Shown piece after piece: positions 35,522 through 44,658 of a stretch of DNA of 64,000 bases (within the stretch, counting starts at the first letter, position 1; each line of letters starts with the position of its first letter). Position numbers and translations under genes: made by a program. This DNA is from Bacteroidota bacterium (lineage in GTDB: Bacteria; Bacteroidota; Ignavibacteria; Tepidaquicellales; Tepidaquicellaceae). The notes below the pieces were generated by a model, which did no database searches, was not told where the DNA came from, and was given only the letters and a program-made list of their open reading frames with translations. The stretch is taken from positions 696,419 to 760,418 of the forward strand of contig JAFDZP010000002.1 of NCBI GenBank assembly GCA_018266835.1, given 5' to 3'.

Positions 35522-36103
35522 CTACAACTCAGATACTATTCCGTTCTCAAACTTGTACTTCTTGTTTGACTGCTCGCAAAACGCTTCACCATTATCATCA
35601 AAATTTAATCTCTTTCCTGCTTCACTTACCCACCCGATAATCCTTGCCGGATTGCCGACAACCAGCGCATAATCCGGAACATCTTTTGTAACAACACTTC
35701 CTGCTCCGACTAAGCAATGCCTGCCAATAGTATTCCCGCAGACAATTGTCGAATTAGCACCGAGTGATGCGCCTTCTTTCACTAATGTTTTAATATAAAA
35801 TGCTGCACCGACTTGCGGATACTTACACTTAGGGTCTAAAATATTTGTAAACACCATTGATGGTCCGCAGAAAACATAATCTTCAAGAGTTACACCTTCG
35901 TAAATAGAAACATTATTCTGAACTTTTACAAAATCCCCTATAGAAACATTATTACCGACATTTACATTTTGCCCGAACACGCATTTTTTTCCAATCTTTG
36001 AACCGGTTTGTATATGAGAAAAATGCCATACCTTCGTGCCTTCGCCAATTTCTACACCGTCATCTACAACTGCATATTCATTTACATAATAATTTTTATC
36101 CAT
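35522..36103 (-). CDS. wbpD: UDP-2-acetamido-3-amino-uronate 3-N-acetyltransferase (WbpD/WlbB-like)
   Basis: The 193-residue left-handed beta-helix protein shows hexapeptide repeats from the start (VDDGVEIGEGTKVWHFSHIQTGSKIGK) and the WlbB/WbpD segments VGNNVSIGDFVKVQNNVSIYEGV and FCGPSMVFTN. VCGNTIGRHCLVGAGSVVTKDVPDYALVVGNPARIIGW follows. It transfers acetyl from acetyl-CoA to the 3-amino group made by WbpE, completing UDP-GlcNAc3NAcA. The aminotransferase gene lies immediately upstream. About 140 nt of gene-free sequence without an obvious hairpin follow it. Confidence 0.9.
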   Translation of the reverse strand: MDKNYYVNEYAVVDDGVEIGEGTKVWHFSHIQTGSKIGKKCVFGQNVNVGNNVSIGDFVKVQNNVSIYEGVTLEDYVFCGPSMVFTNILDPKCKYPQVGAAFYIKTLVKEGASLGANSTIVCGNTIGRHCLVGAGSVVTKDVPDYALVVGNPARIIGWVSEAGKRLNFDDNGEAFCEQSNKKYKFENGIVSEL

Positions 36104-36125
36104 GAAGAATCTGTTAGGGCTTTTC

Positions 36126-37292
36126 TTATTTATTTAAAAATTCAGTAATTTTATCAGCAACAAATGTAATCTGCTCAGTAGTAAGCTCAGGATAAATAGG
36201 TATTGCCAGTGATGTATCTGCACAAAACTCTGCCATAGGGAAATCACCTTTCTTATGATTCAGGAATTGAAAACACTCCTGAAGATGGAATGGAATCGGA
36301 TAATAAATTTCGTTTCCTATTTCATTTTCTGATAAGAATTTCTTCAGTTCATCTCTCTTTTCAATTCTGATGATATACTGATTGTAAATATGATAATGCT
36401 CTCCTGCAGTTTTTTTGTAAACCGCTGCCGGCAATAAAATTTTATTTTTTGCGTTGAACGAAGTAACGCCTTCTCTCTCTGCAATTCCTCTTTCAAGAAA
36501 AAGTTTTGTATAAAGCTCAGCATTCTCCTGCCTTCTCTTAGTCCACGAATCCAAATAAGGTAATTTTACATTAAGCACAGCTGATTGAATTTCATCTATT
36601 CTGAAGTTTGCTCCGATGAATTTGTGATGATATTTCGGCTGCCCGCCATGAACTCTTAAGATTTTCATTCTTTCGTATAAGAAGTCATCGTTTGTAGTTA
36701 CAAGTCCAGCATCACCGAACCCGCCAAGATTTTTACTTGGGAAGAAAGAGAAACATCCTATGTGCCCGATTGAACCGACTTTTCTTCCGTCTTTGTATTC
36801 TGTTCCGATTGCCTGCGCGCCGTCTTCAATCACTGTAAGATTATGCTTCTTTGCTATTTCCATTATAGGGTCCATATCTGCAGATTGTCCATAAAGATGA
36901 ACAGGAATAATTGCTTTTGTCTTAGGAGTGATTGCTGCTTCTATTTTTGCAGGATCAATGTTGAATGTTACCGGGTCGCTATCAACTAATACGGGTTTTG
37001 CATTAAGTCTGCTTACAACACCTGCTGTAGCAAAGAATGAATATGTAGGAATTATAACTTCGTCGTCAGGTTTTATATCGATTGCCATTAAGGCAAGAAG
37101 GAGTGCATCAGTTCCCGATGAAACACCGAGAGAATATTTACAGTCAAGATATTTTGCGCATGAAGCTTCAAGCTTATCAACTTCAGGTCCGAGAATAAAG
37201 TATTGGGATTCTGCGCATTTTATGAGCGCTGCATCAACGTCTTTTTTTATTGTTGCATATTGGGCTTTAAGGTCTAATAATGGTACTTTCAT
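36126..37292 (-). CDS. wbpE: UDP-2-acetamido-3-keto-uronate aminotransferase (WbpE/WlbC-like)
   Basis: The 388-residue DegT/DnrJ/EryC1 aminotransferase begins VPLLDLKAQYATIKKDVD and has SSGTDALLLALMAIDIKPDDEVIIPTYSFFA. VIPVHLYGQSADMDPI, EDGAQAIG and the PLP-lysine segment CFSFFPSKNLGGFGDAG follow. This is the WbpE/WlbC pattern: the 3-keto sugar from WbpB is aminated with glutamate, giving 2-oxoglutarate that WbpB uses to recycle NAD. It is the first enzyme gene after the antiterminator, overlapping it by one base. Confidence 0.9.
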   Translation of the reverse strand: MKVPLLDLKAQYATIKKDVDAALIKCAESQYFILGPEVDKLEASCAKYLDCKYSLGVSSGTDALLLALMAIDIKPDDEVIIPTYSFFATAGVVSRLNAKPVLVDSDPVTFNIDPAKIEAAITPKTKAIIPVHLYGQSADMDPIMEIAKKHNLTVIEDGAQAIGTEYKDGRKVGSIGHIGCFSFFPSKNLGGFGDAGLVTTNDDFLYERMKILRVHGGQPKYHHKFIGANFRIDEIQSAVLNVKLPYLDSWTKRRQENAELYTKLFLERGIAEREGVTSFNAKNKILLPAAVYKKTAGEHYHIYNQYIIRIEKRDELKKFLSENEIGNEIYYPIPFHLQECFQFLNHKKGDFPMAEFCADTSLAIPIYPELTTEQITFVADKITEFLNK

Positions 37293-37816
37293 TAGTTATA
37301 TGTATTAATTTTTTTAAGATGGCTTATTTCATCAGCAAACAGTTCTATCGATAACGAAGCAGATAGCTCGGTTATATTTATTAGCAATTTGTAATGTCCC
37401 CTGGTTTCACTTACTATTCCCTGTAATCCTGAAAGCGGTCCGCTTGTAATCAAAACTTCATCACCTTTCTGGAAGGTCTTGTTTTCAACGTTTACTCTCT
37501 CAGCAAGATTTAGTGAAATTTTAATTAAATCGATTTCTTTTGCTGAAACTATAGCCGGGCGTTTCTGATACATCACATACTTCAGTGCGCCCACCGTATT
37601 CGATATTGCGCTGATTCTTTCATCCGGATTTGCGTGAACAAACAGATATCCTGAAAATAACGGCTTGTGAATTCTTTTCTTCCTGTCAGACCAGACTCGT
37701 ATCGTTTCAATTTCCGGCAGAAATGCCTCTATTTTTTTATCTTCAATTTGCTTAAATACCTTTTTTTCAAATAAGGGTCTCGTCTGAATTACGTACCATT
37801 TTTTATCATTATCCAT
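37292..37816 (-). CDS. NusG-like specialised transcription antiterminator (RfaH/UpxY class)
   Basis: This 174-residue protein (ATG 37816, preferred over a TTG two codons earlier) has a NusG N-terminal domain: WYVIQTRPLFEKKV, IEAFLPEIETIRVW and KPLFSGYLFVH. From about residue 115 a KOW domain follows (FQKGDEVLITSGPLSGLQGIV). The KOW and linker sequence differs from housekeeping NusG. Such proteins, encoded first in long polysaccharide operons of Bacteroidota and other phyla, bind RNA polymerase at the leader and prevent early termination. It precedes 32 co-directional genes here and is preceded by a long leader, the expected arrangement. Confidence 0.88.
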   Translation of the reverse strand: MDNDKKWYVIQTRPLFEKKVFKQIEDKKIEAFLPEIETIRVWSDRKKRIHKPLFSGYLFVHANPDERISAISNTVGALKYVMYQKRPAIVSAKEIDLIKISLNLAERVNVENKTFQKGDEVLITSGPLSGLQGIVSETRGHYKLLINITELSASLSIELFADEISHLKKINTYN

Positions 37817-38194
37817 AGGCAAAAATGCTAGCCGTAATATATTTAGATTATCTGAAGTGCATTTGAAAAATAAAAAATGCCTCTGGGATTAATTTTAAAA
37901 AAGAGTTTGGAATAGGAATCTTTTTTGGGAATAACAGCGGATAGCAGGCAAGAAAAAAGGGATAAATTTAATTCTCTTTGAACTGCTTGGGTATTAAATT
38001 TCTTTATGAATTTTATAATTTTTTTTAAAACTATAAAAGCTTCCAAACCATAAACAGATGTTTCAAAATAATCCTTAAAATAGCGATTTATTGAGCATTT
38101 TTCAATCCTTTATTTTGTCGGAGACCCATACCAAAATGCCACATTATAGCAAAAATTTAGCCTATTTCTGTAAACTTTGCTCTATGCCCTTATT
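37817..38194 (-). other. Gene-free leader upstream of the antiterminator
   Basis: This ~380-nt stretch contains the candidate promoter and would give an untranslated leader of about 320 nt. Leaders of this kind carry the pause or ops-like sites through which RfaH/UpxY-type proteins load. I see no clear ops element and no strong hairpin. A 67-codon TTG-initiated frame (37843-38046) and a very short ATG frame lie here but show nothing protein-like. Confidence 0.45.
38143..38151 (-). promoter_or_regulatory. Candidate extended -10 promoter of the polysaccharide operon
   Basis: On the minus strand the sequence reads TGCTATAAT, a perfect extended -10 element, about 330 nt upstream of the antiterminator ATG. 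It lies just beyond the terminator of the preceding secreted-protein gene. A TTTACA about 20 nt further upstream is too far to be a good -35, which an extended -10 can tolerate. No experimental support; the consensus used by this lineage may differ. Confidence 0.4.
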
Positions 38195-38199
38195 TTGCA

Positions 38200-38241
38200 T
38201 AAATAAAAAAATCCACCCTTGCCCTAACTCAAAGGTGGATT
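38200..38241 (-). terminator. Rho-independent terminator after the T9SS cargo gene
   Basis: On the minus strand an 8-bp stem (AATCCACC at one arm, GGTGGATT at the other; 38210-38217 with 38234-38241) is followed by a run of T (GGATTTTTTTATTT). It sits 35 nt after the stop of the gene ending at 38276 and insulates it from the polysaccharide operon. Confidence 0.85.
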
Positions 38242-38275
38242 ATTGATCAATAAGGAAAAAAGTACTAACCCAATA

Positions 38276-39934
38276 TTATTTTACTAACATCATTTTCTTT
38301 GTTTCACTGAAATTATCTGTCTTCAATGTGTAGAAGTAAACGCCTGATGTTAAGTTCGCTGCATTAAAGTCGGCGCTGTAAGTACCGTTACCCAGTGTTT
38401 CGTTTACAAGCACTGAAACTTCTTTTCCTGTCATATCATAAACTTTTAAGGATACAAACCCTGATTTCACTACTGAAAAACTAATCTTCGTTGTCGGGTT
38501 GAAAGGATTCGGATAGTTCTGTGATAATTTATAAGCTGCAGGAACTTCTGATGAAATTGTTTTTATACCGATAACAAAATTCTGCGGGTCCCAGTTAGCC
38601 CATCCTGCTGTCCAGTCAGTTGTTCCGTCGAATGCGCCTACGTACGTAGTAGGTGTGAAAAATGAATTTGCAAGATTCGGATATGTAAAGTTCCCACCGG
38701 ATAATGCAGCTGAACCTCCTGTAGGTCTGAAGTCAGGTGTTCCGCCATAGAATCCATAAGGATTTGCTAAACCTACATCTGTATTGTTTGTATAAGTTCT
38801 GTTGTTGTAGCCTGATGTCTGAACAAAAGTTACTGCACTTCCCATTACACCGCTTCCTCCGGCTGTATCAGCTATCACAGGACATCCTGCAATAATATTG
38901 CTTCTGAATTTTGATGTATCATTTTTCATGGCAGTCTGTACTCCTGTACCATCAAACAATGGTCCTTTCGGCCAGCCCATTATGATTGTATTATAAATGG
39001 AAGTCAAGTTGTTTCTTCTTAAGTGCGCACCGACTCCGAACAATGGATTTATTACTGTACTTAAAGTTTTCTTAGGACCAATCATAGTAACATTTGAATA
39101 TGTAACCTGTGTTCTTGGAGAATTATAATTATTCGGCGAGTTTGCATTGTTATCACACTCAAACCCGTTTGATTTGCTCTGGTCAGCTATTGAACTGTCG
39201 CTTACAGCCAGCAAGAACTGACAATATCCTCTGTAGCCGTTATCTGTATCCCAGCAGTCATCAAGAGTTTTATAAGCAATCATGTGTTTAAGATTTACAG
39301 TACCGCCAAAACATTCAACTGCGTCATCACCTGCATAACTTATTTGGATGTAATCGATTGTTGTTCCTGAACCGACTCCGCCAAGAGTCAGTCCGTTAAT
39401 TTCGTTTCCTGATACACCTGTTAAGTTGATGCCGCCGAATTCAAATCTGCAATATTTTAAAGTACCTGAGTTATCTGCATCGTTTCTTGGCTGTCCGCCA
39501 TAATATGCTGGTGTCACTTCAGGCGGAAGACCTTCGATTAGATTGCTGTCTGCTCCGCTTACAGTATTAATTCCTGCTCTTCCTAAAATAATAAGTCCGC
39601 CCCAGTCACCCGTTGCTCTTTGTCCTGCAGGTTTATTTGAAGTAAAAATTATCGGCTGACTTACAGTTCCAACTGCATTTATCTGCGCGCCTCTTTGAAT
39701 TATTAATGTTCCCTTTGTATTGAAATCACCTCTGATAATTGTGCCTGCGGGAATTGTCAGTGTTGTGTTTTTTTCCATATAGACAAAACCTTTAAGCAAA
39801 TAAACTTTATTTGCAGAAAGTGTAATGCTGCTGTTGTAATGCCCGTCAACTAAAGTTGTTGAATCTACAGGCAATGCATAAGATAAGCTTTGTAAAGATA
39901 AAATAAGTAATAAGGTCAGAAATAATTTTTTCAT
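38276..39934 (-). CDS. Secreted T9SS cargo, beta-helix-like
   Basis: The 552-residue protein has a signal peptide (LFLTLLLILSLQSLSYALP) and ends in a T9SS type A sorting domain (from about 470). The sorting domain shows SQNYPNPFNPTTKISF, VYDMTGKEV, SGVYFYTL and a terminal KKMMLVK. The central part has GDWGGLIILGRAGIN, NEINGLTLGGVGSGTTIDYIQISY and DDAVECFGGTVNLKH, a pattern seen in many Bacteroidota secreted proteins and suggestive of a right-handed parallel beta-helix. It should cross the outer membrane by T9SS and be surface-attached or released. It lies 87 nt downstream of a TonB-dependent receptor, so the two may work together, for example in binding a nutrient. Substrate unknown. Confidence 0.85.
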   Translation of the reverse strand: MKKLFLTLLLILSLQSLSYALPVDSTTLVDGHYNSSITLSANKVYLLKGFVYMEKNTTLTIPAGTIIRGDFNTKGTLIIQRGAQINAVGTVSQPIIFTSNKPAGQRATGDWGGLIILGRAGINTVSGADSNLIEGLPPEVTPAYYGGQPRNDADNSGTLKYCRFEFGGINLTGVSGNEINGLTLGGVGSGTTIDYIQISYAGDDAVECFGGTVNLKHMIAYKTLDDCWDTDNGYRGYCQFLLAVSDSSIADQSKSNGFECDNNANSPNNYNSPRTQVTYSNVTMIGPKKTLSTVINPLFGVGAHLRRNNLTSIYNTIIMGWPKGPLFDGTGVQTAMKNDTSKFRSNIIAGCPVIADTAGGSGVMGSAVTFVQTSGYNNRTYTNNTDVGLANPYGFYGGTPDFRPTGGSAALSGGNFTYPNLANSFFTPTTYVGAFDGTTDWTAGWANWDPQNFVIGIKTISSEVPAAYKLSQNYPNPFNPTTKISFSVVKSGFVSLKVYDMTGKEVSVLVNETLGNGTYSADFNAANLTSGVYFYTLKTDNFSETKKMMLVK

Positions 39935-40021
39935 TTTCAGAATTAATTTTAAAATTTATTTATCAAAAATCGTCATTCAATGTTTCGATGCTGTTACGTG
40001 CATGTTAATTAATTTTAAACT

Positions 40022-42790
40022 TTAAAATTTATATGATAAAGTTAATGATTGTGAGTTACCGGAGTTCACTCTCTTCACAACTTTATCTTCATCATTCACT
40101 CTCTGAATTAAAAGGTCATCCTTATTCAGCAAATCTTTGAAGGCAAGCTTAAGCTCAAATTTCTTAAAGAGTCTCTGTGTTACTGTAAGGTCAACCAAGT
40201 CTTTTCCTTTTTCTTTTATATCGTTAAATCCGTTGAGGCCAACTTCTGCAATTCTGTCTCCGAATTTATTATACATAAGATTTACACTGGTGCCCAGATC
40301 ATAATTGTCATAGAACAATCCTACATTAACTGTATAAGGTGACTGCCCCTGCAAGGTTCTTTCCTGGCTTGTTGCAGTGGAGCCAAGCCCTGCTAAATTT
40401 ACTTTTGAATCTATAAGTGATAAATTTACATTCATCGAAACGTAATTTAAAAGCTTGTGAATAAATCCTAAATTTTTCCTTACTTCAAACTCGACTCCAT
40501 AATTTCTTGCCCCGTCAGTAGCATTCTGAAATGTTTTTATTCTGTTAGTTGAAGTGGAAAGAAATACTTCTTCTATGGGACTGTTCATGTGCTTATAAAA
40601 CAAGCTCACTGCCATTATCTCGCCTGCTTGCGGGAACATCTCCAATCTTAAATCATAATTCTGATTCAGGCTTCTGTCCAAATCAGTTGAATTGCCTACT
40701 GTAGTAATTCCGGAAACAAAATCTGTATAGGAGAACGGAGCAATTTCTCTGAGCTCAGGACGCGAAACGGTTTGCGTTGCAGATGCTCTTAAGTTTGTAG
40801 TTTCATTAATGCTGTAAGATAAATTTATAGAAGGAAGGAAGTCATTGTTTTTATTTGATACAGAAATCGGCTGTGAAATTCTTCCGAGCGTAAATAAATT
40901 CTGCTGATCTGATTCAAATCTTAATCCTGTAATAATGCGCAATTTTTTCAGGGGTAATTCATACATTAAATATCCTGCATAAAGATTTTCAGTTGCAGAA
41001 TAATTATCCGATTCTCTTGTCAGCTCAGAATAATAATAACCCGTGGGAGAAATATTTTCCGCTTTGAAAATTGTATCTATGCCTTCATAGTTTAATAAAA
41101 AAGATGCACCGCTGCTTAGAGCAGGAGCGAAATTTCTTGCATTAAAAAATCTTGTTGTGCCATTTGCAAGCGTTCCGAATTTTAATCGTGAATCAATTGA
41201 CTTACCGATTTTTATAGGAAGCTCGAAATCTAAATTTATACCTCTTGCAATATCATATAGCTTAGAAAAAAATCTGCCTCCTGCAGGTGAGCTTGGAACG
41301 TTAGTAAGAATAGGTGCAAAAAAATCATCCGTAGTGCCAATGTCTCTCTGATATGTCATAGTTTTTATATCCGGCTGATTTCTTTTTGATTCTGAATAAG
41401 ATGCGGTCCAGTTAAATTCCAGTCTTCCCAGGTCATGGAGATAGTGACTTCCGATTAACTGTGAAGAGAACAAATATCTTTCAGTGAAAGCTGTTGTATA
41501 TAAATGGCGTTCGACGTTTTCTGGTATATAAAGCCCGCTATAGTATTCCGTTTGGTTTTCCGAGCTCTGGCTGTAAGTATTTTTTGAACTGATTTTATGA
41601 TTTGTGCCAAGTTTATAGTTAAGATTCAAAATACCGCCGTCTAAAACTGTATATTCGGAAGAACGTCCTCCATAACTGCTGAGCGTTGTATTGTCTGTAT
41701 TGTAATCATCTTTATCGATTGTCTTATTTGAAAATGAATTCTTGTATGTAAATGCCGCTAAATATCCCAAAGGATTGTTCAAAAATTTCATATTGTTTCC
41801 AATAGAAAATTGAAACCCTGCATTCAATGGCGCACTTGTTGTATTTTGAGTCCAGTTATTTCTCAATGATCTTCCAAATGACTGCAGTTCATCGGGAGTA
41901 AAATTCTGGCGGCTCATTGTCTGTACAGGAAAACTCGATGGTATACTTCTTCCGCCGTCATCGCTTCCCATATTAAAGAATAAAAATTTTGACTGCCCTG
42001 CATCGTAATTGTAAAAATCTTTTCCGGTTGTTTGGGAAGTGATTGAAGAGTTTACATTAAAACCATATGTAAAAGATTCAGGAAACTCCTTTGTGGTAAT
42101 CTGCACAAGCCCGCCTGTGTAATTTCCCGGCTGGTCTGCAGTGAATGATTTTGAAATAATTATATTCTCGATGAGATTCGAGGGGAAGATATCAAACGAA
42201 AATGCCTTTTTGTCGGGTTCAGTGCTTGGGATCAACACGCCATTCAAAGTAGTATTATTATATCTGTCCGATGTACCTCTTACATAAACAAATTTATCTT
42301 TTACAATTGATACACCGATAACTCTTTTCAAAACATCTGATGCAGCTGCATCGGGAGCGCGTTTTATCTGCTGCTCACTGATACCATCTGAAATTTTATT
42401 TGAGTTTTTCTGCTGCTGCAATAAAGTGTTTTCATTTGCCATTGATGTAGTTGCTTCAACAACAATCTCTTCAGTTGAAACTCCCTCGGCATTCATAGTA
42501 GCATCAAGCTTAGTCACTTCTCCTTTTTTTACAACCACTCCTTTCACACTGTAAGTTTTATACCCTACATAAGAAAACTCTACTGTATAAGTACCGGCTT
42601 TTGAAAGCTGTACTGTATAGCTTCCGTCTAAATCTGTTTCCGCGCCTGATTTATCCTCCGTAACTTTTACAATTGCTCCTATAAGCGGCTGCGAGTTTGA
42701 AGCATCTAACACTTTACCTTTGATTTCCTGTGAAAATAATTTCGGGGTTATTAGAATTAAGAATGCTAAAGCAAATAAAATTTTTGACAT
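40022..42790 (-). CDS. TonB-dependent outer-membrane receptor
   Basis: The 922-residue protein has a signal peptide (to about residue 20) and a carboxypeptidase-regulatory-like beta domain (about 22-105; IKGKVLDASNSQPLIGAIVKV). A plug domain follows (about 130-240; VLKRVIGVSIV, FVYVRGTSDRYNNTTLNGV), then a long barrel ending in an aromatic-terminated strand (SLTLSYKF). It would import a ligand across the outer membrane using TonB energy. The T9SS cargo follows it on the same strand without a visible terminator. No SusD-like gene is present, so it is not a standard glycan-uptake pair. Confidence 0.92.
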   Translation of the reverse strand: MSKILFALAFLILITPKLFSQEIKGKVLDASNSQPLIGAIVKVTEDKSGAETDLDGSYTVQLSKAGTYTVEFSYVGYKTYSVKGVVVKKGEVTKLDATMNAEGVSTEEIVVEATTSMANENTLLQQQKNSNKISDGISEQQIKRAPDAAASDVLKRVIGVSIVKDKFVYVRGTSDRYNNTTLNGVLIPSTEPDKKAFSFDIFPSNLIENIIISKSFTADQPGNYTGGLVQITTKEFPESFTYGFNVNSSITSQTTGKDFYNYDAGQSKFLFFNMGSDDGGRSIPSSFPVQTMSRQNFTPDELQSFGRSLRNNWTQNTTSAPLNAGFQFSIGNNMKFLNNPLGYLAAFTYKNSFSNKTIDKDDYNTDNTTLSSYGGRSSEYTVLDGGILNLNYKLGTNHKISSKNTYSQSSENQTEYYSGLYIPENVERHLYTTAFTERYLFSSQLIGSHYLHDLGRLEFNWTASYSESKRNQPDIKTMTYQRDIGTTDDFFAPILTNVPSSPAGGRFFSKLYDIARGINLDFELPIKIGKSIDSRLKFGTLANGTTRFFNARNFAPALSSGASFLLNYEGIDTIFKAENISPTGYYYSELTRESDNYSATENLYAGYLMYELPLKKLRIITGLRFESDQQNLFTLGRISQPISVSNKNNDFLPSINLSYSINETTNLRASATQTVSRPELREIAPFSYTDFVSGITTVGNSTDLDRSLNQNYDLRLEMFPQAGEIMAVSLFYKHMNSPIEEVFLSTSTNRIKTFQNATDGARNYGVEFEVRKNLGFIHKLLNYVSMNVNLSLIDSKVNLAGLGSTATSQERTLQGQSPYTVNVGLFYDNYDLGTSVNLMYNKFGDRIAEVGLNGFNDIKEKGKDLVDLTVTQRLFKKFELKLAFKDLLNKDDLLIQRVNDEDKVVKRVNSGNSQSLTLSYKF

Positions 42791-42921
42791 TTTTTCAGAT
42801 GATATTTAGTTTGTCTATAAAACTACCTTTCACCTGTCAAATGATTATTACCTTAATGTTAAGATTGTAAACGGAATGTTACGGAATTGTAAAGTAAGTT
42901 TATGAATTGTTAATTTTAGAA

Positions 42922-42952
42922 CATCCCCTCCATTTTTTTGAAGGAGGGGATG
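42922..42952 (-). terminator. Hairpin between the lipoprotein and TonB-receptor genes
   Basis: A perfect 10-bp stem (CATCCCCTCC with GGAGGGGATG) closes an 11-nt loop, 30 nt after the lipoprotein stop. The T-tract after it on the minus strand is weak (TTCTAAAATT), so termination may be partial. The position makes it most likely the lipoprotein terminator. Confidence 0.6.
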
Positions 42953-42981
42953 CTGTAATAGGAGAAAAACCCGGCTGTTTT

Positions 42982-44295
42982 TTATTGAATGGTAAATGTT
43001 TTGACCGTTGCTTCCTGCCCTGCTGCTAATGTACCGGTAAAGTTTGTTGATGAACCATTCAGAATTACTCTAGCATTAAAATTTTTTGTTGCACCGGAAT
43101 AATGAACAACTTTTACCGTATATGAACCCGCTGGCATTGTGCTTCTTAAACTATAAATATTTTCTATTGCATCACCAAGCGTTTGCTGCCAGTCTCTGTC
43201 CAGTGAAAAATCAGCAGTTGTTCTCGCTCCGTAATAAATATGAATATTGTTCGGACCATACAGATGTAAATCTAAATCAGTTGCTGCACTTGATGAATTG
43301 TTCCAGGTTAAAGTTGCCTGCAATACTCCTGAACCGTATGGCACTGTGGGAGTGGGCCATGCGCCTGAGCCTGTCGGTCTTCCAAGTACCCACGTACCTC
43401 CTGCAGGTAAAGTAAACGGTACATACGTAACAGCATCGTAAGTTGACCAGCCGATAAAATTCAGCGGATCAGAAACAGTTACTGTTGCAGGAACTGTATA
43501 AGTATAAACACGTGAATCTGAACCCTGGCAGATAGTCCTTGAAATCCAGAACTCAATTGTCCCCTGAGGAACTATTGCTTTTGTTTTTCCATTTGGGCAA
43601 CCGAGAAATATAGGTCCCGAATAAACCTTACCTATATATCCTCCGACAAACTGAGCAAGCTGCTCAGGCTTTTCAAGCGCTGCGCTTTTAACTGTAAGAA
43701 TGTAATTCGTCCAAGTATCTTCACGGTCAAAAACACATCCTCCCTGACGCGTATCTGACATTGCGTCTGTTACATTTTTTCTGGTAAGAACAAAGTATCC
43801 TAAGCGAAGAACATCAACGGCAACTCTTTTCCTTGCGGTATCTATTGCTGATACAGGGATAATTTTCCATGTCTGAGTATCGGGAGAGTAGTACATAACT
43901 TCAAGATTTTGCGGTGAAGATTGACTTGATGCCGGAAAGTAAATTGTAACAGGACCGCCGAAATTAAATGCTTCAGGACCTGCTTTTAAATATTTACCGA
44001 TAACGCTGTTGCCCGTAATAGCAGGTATTCCTGTTTCAATCGATGTAGAAGTATTTAGTGAAAATGTAACGGTGCCGTCTCCACCTGTTGAAAGATTCGG
44101 AACATCGCCTTTATCAACTACCAATGAAAAATCATCATAATCAAGGCTTGCCTGCGAACTTGATGTGTAAGATGCAGTTGCTCCTTCTCCGCCTGTTGTA
44201 GGGGGAGTAACAGGGTCTTCGGTTTTTTCACATCCGAAAAAAAATACGGAATAAAATATTGCCAGTGTAACTGTAATAATGTATGCTTTTTTCAT
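42982..44295 (-). CDS. Lipoprotein with C-terminal beta-sandwich domain
   Basis: The 437-residue protein carries a lipobox near residue 22 (FFFGCEKTE) followed by a proline/glycine-rich spacer, so it should be lipid-anchored in the envelope. The middle holds ZU5-like or sandwich strands (FNFGGPVTIYFPASS). The C-terminal ~110 residues (TDLDLHLYGPNNIHIYYG, then PAGSYTVKVVHYSG) resemble DUF2135/pre-peptidase-type modules. It has its own strong ribosome-binding site and a structured upstream region. Function not recognised. Confidence 0.75.
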   Translation of the reverse strand: MKKAYIITVTLAIFYSVFFFGCEKTEDPVTPPTTGGEGATASYTSSSQASLDYDDFSLVVDKGDVPNLSTGGDGTVTFSLNTSTSIETGIPAITGNSVIGKYLKAGPEAFNFGGPVTIYFPASSQSSPQNLEVMYYSPDTQTWKIIPVSAIDTARKRVAVDVLRLGYFVLTRKNVTDAMSDTRQGGCVFDREDTWTNYILTVKSAALEKPEQLAQFVGGYIGKVYSGPIFLGCPNGKTKAIVPQGTIEFWISRTICQGSDSRVYTYTVPATVTVSDPLNFIGWSTYDAVTYVPFTLPAGGTWVLGRPTGSGAWPTPTVPYGSGVLQATLTWNNSSSAATDLDLHLYGPNNIHIYYGARTTADFSLDRDWQQTLGDAIENIYSLRSTMPAGSYTVKVVHYSGATKNFNARVILNGSSTNFTGTLAAGQEATVKTFTIQ

Positions 44296-44658
44296 ACAAC
44301 CTCCTTAAGTTTTAAAATATTGTTGAATGATTCAGGACAATACCCTCTTCGCTTCAGTTAAAAATAATTTTGCGCAAGAGGGCATATATCCGCCTCTGTG
44401 AGTGAGGAAATTGATGAATTACTCTTCCCCCTGATTGAATATATTGGAATAGTAAAAATATTTTGATTGGTTCTTCTCACAGAGTTTTTTTAAATCTCCT
44501 CAAAACTATTGATAAGATGAAACTCAAGCAAAGAGAAATATTGAAATTTGTCACACAAAGTTTTATCAACAGAATAATTCCAATTGGATTTTTATTCCGT
44601 TTTTGATATTTTTTCTATAATTAAGATGTTAATTGTCCCACAAATTCAACTCAACAAA
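44296..44658. other. Divergent intergenic region with inverted repeats
   Basis: This stretch separates the minus-strand lipoprotein from a plus-strand gene and should hold both promoters. It contains CCCTCTT/AAGAGGG arms (44343-44349 with 44376-44382) and a separate perfect 9-bp inverted repeat, CTCTGTGAG (44394-44402) with CTCACAGAG (44476-44484), 73 nt apart. I could not assign promoters with confidence. Confidence 0.5.
44300..44306 (-). promoter_or_regulatory. Perfect Shine-Dalgarno of the lipoprotein gene
   Basis: The minus strand reads AAGGAGG, then 4 nt, then the ATG at 44295. Full-consensus sites like this were not noticed ahead of other genes in the window, so the lipoprotein may be highly translated. 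It also fixes the start codon. Confidence 0.7.

Noticed and set aside
38010-38036. Poly-T and AT-rich runs in the leader as a repeat element
   Set aside because: Simple base composition of AT-rich intergenic DNA, with no second copy found.
37843-38046. 67-codon TTG-initiated frame in the operon leader
   Set aside because: It is composed of A/T-driven residues with no recognisable pattern and would occupy the expected untranslated leader; kept only as a note.
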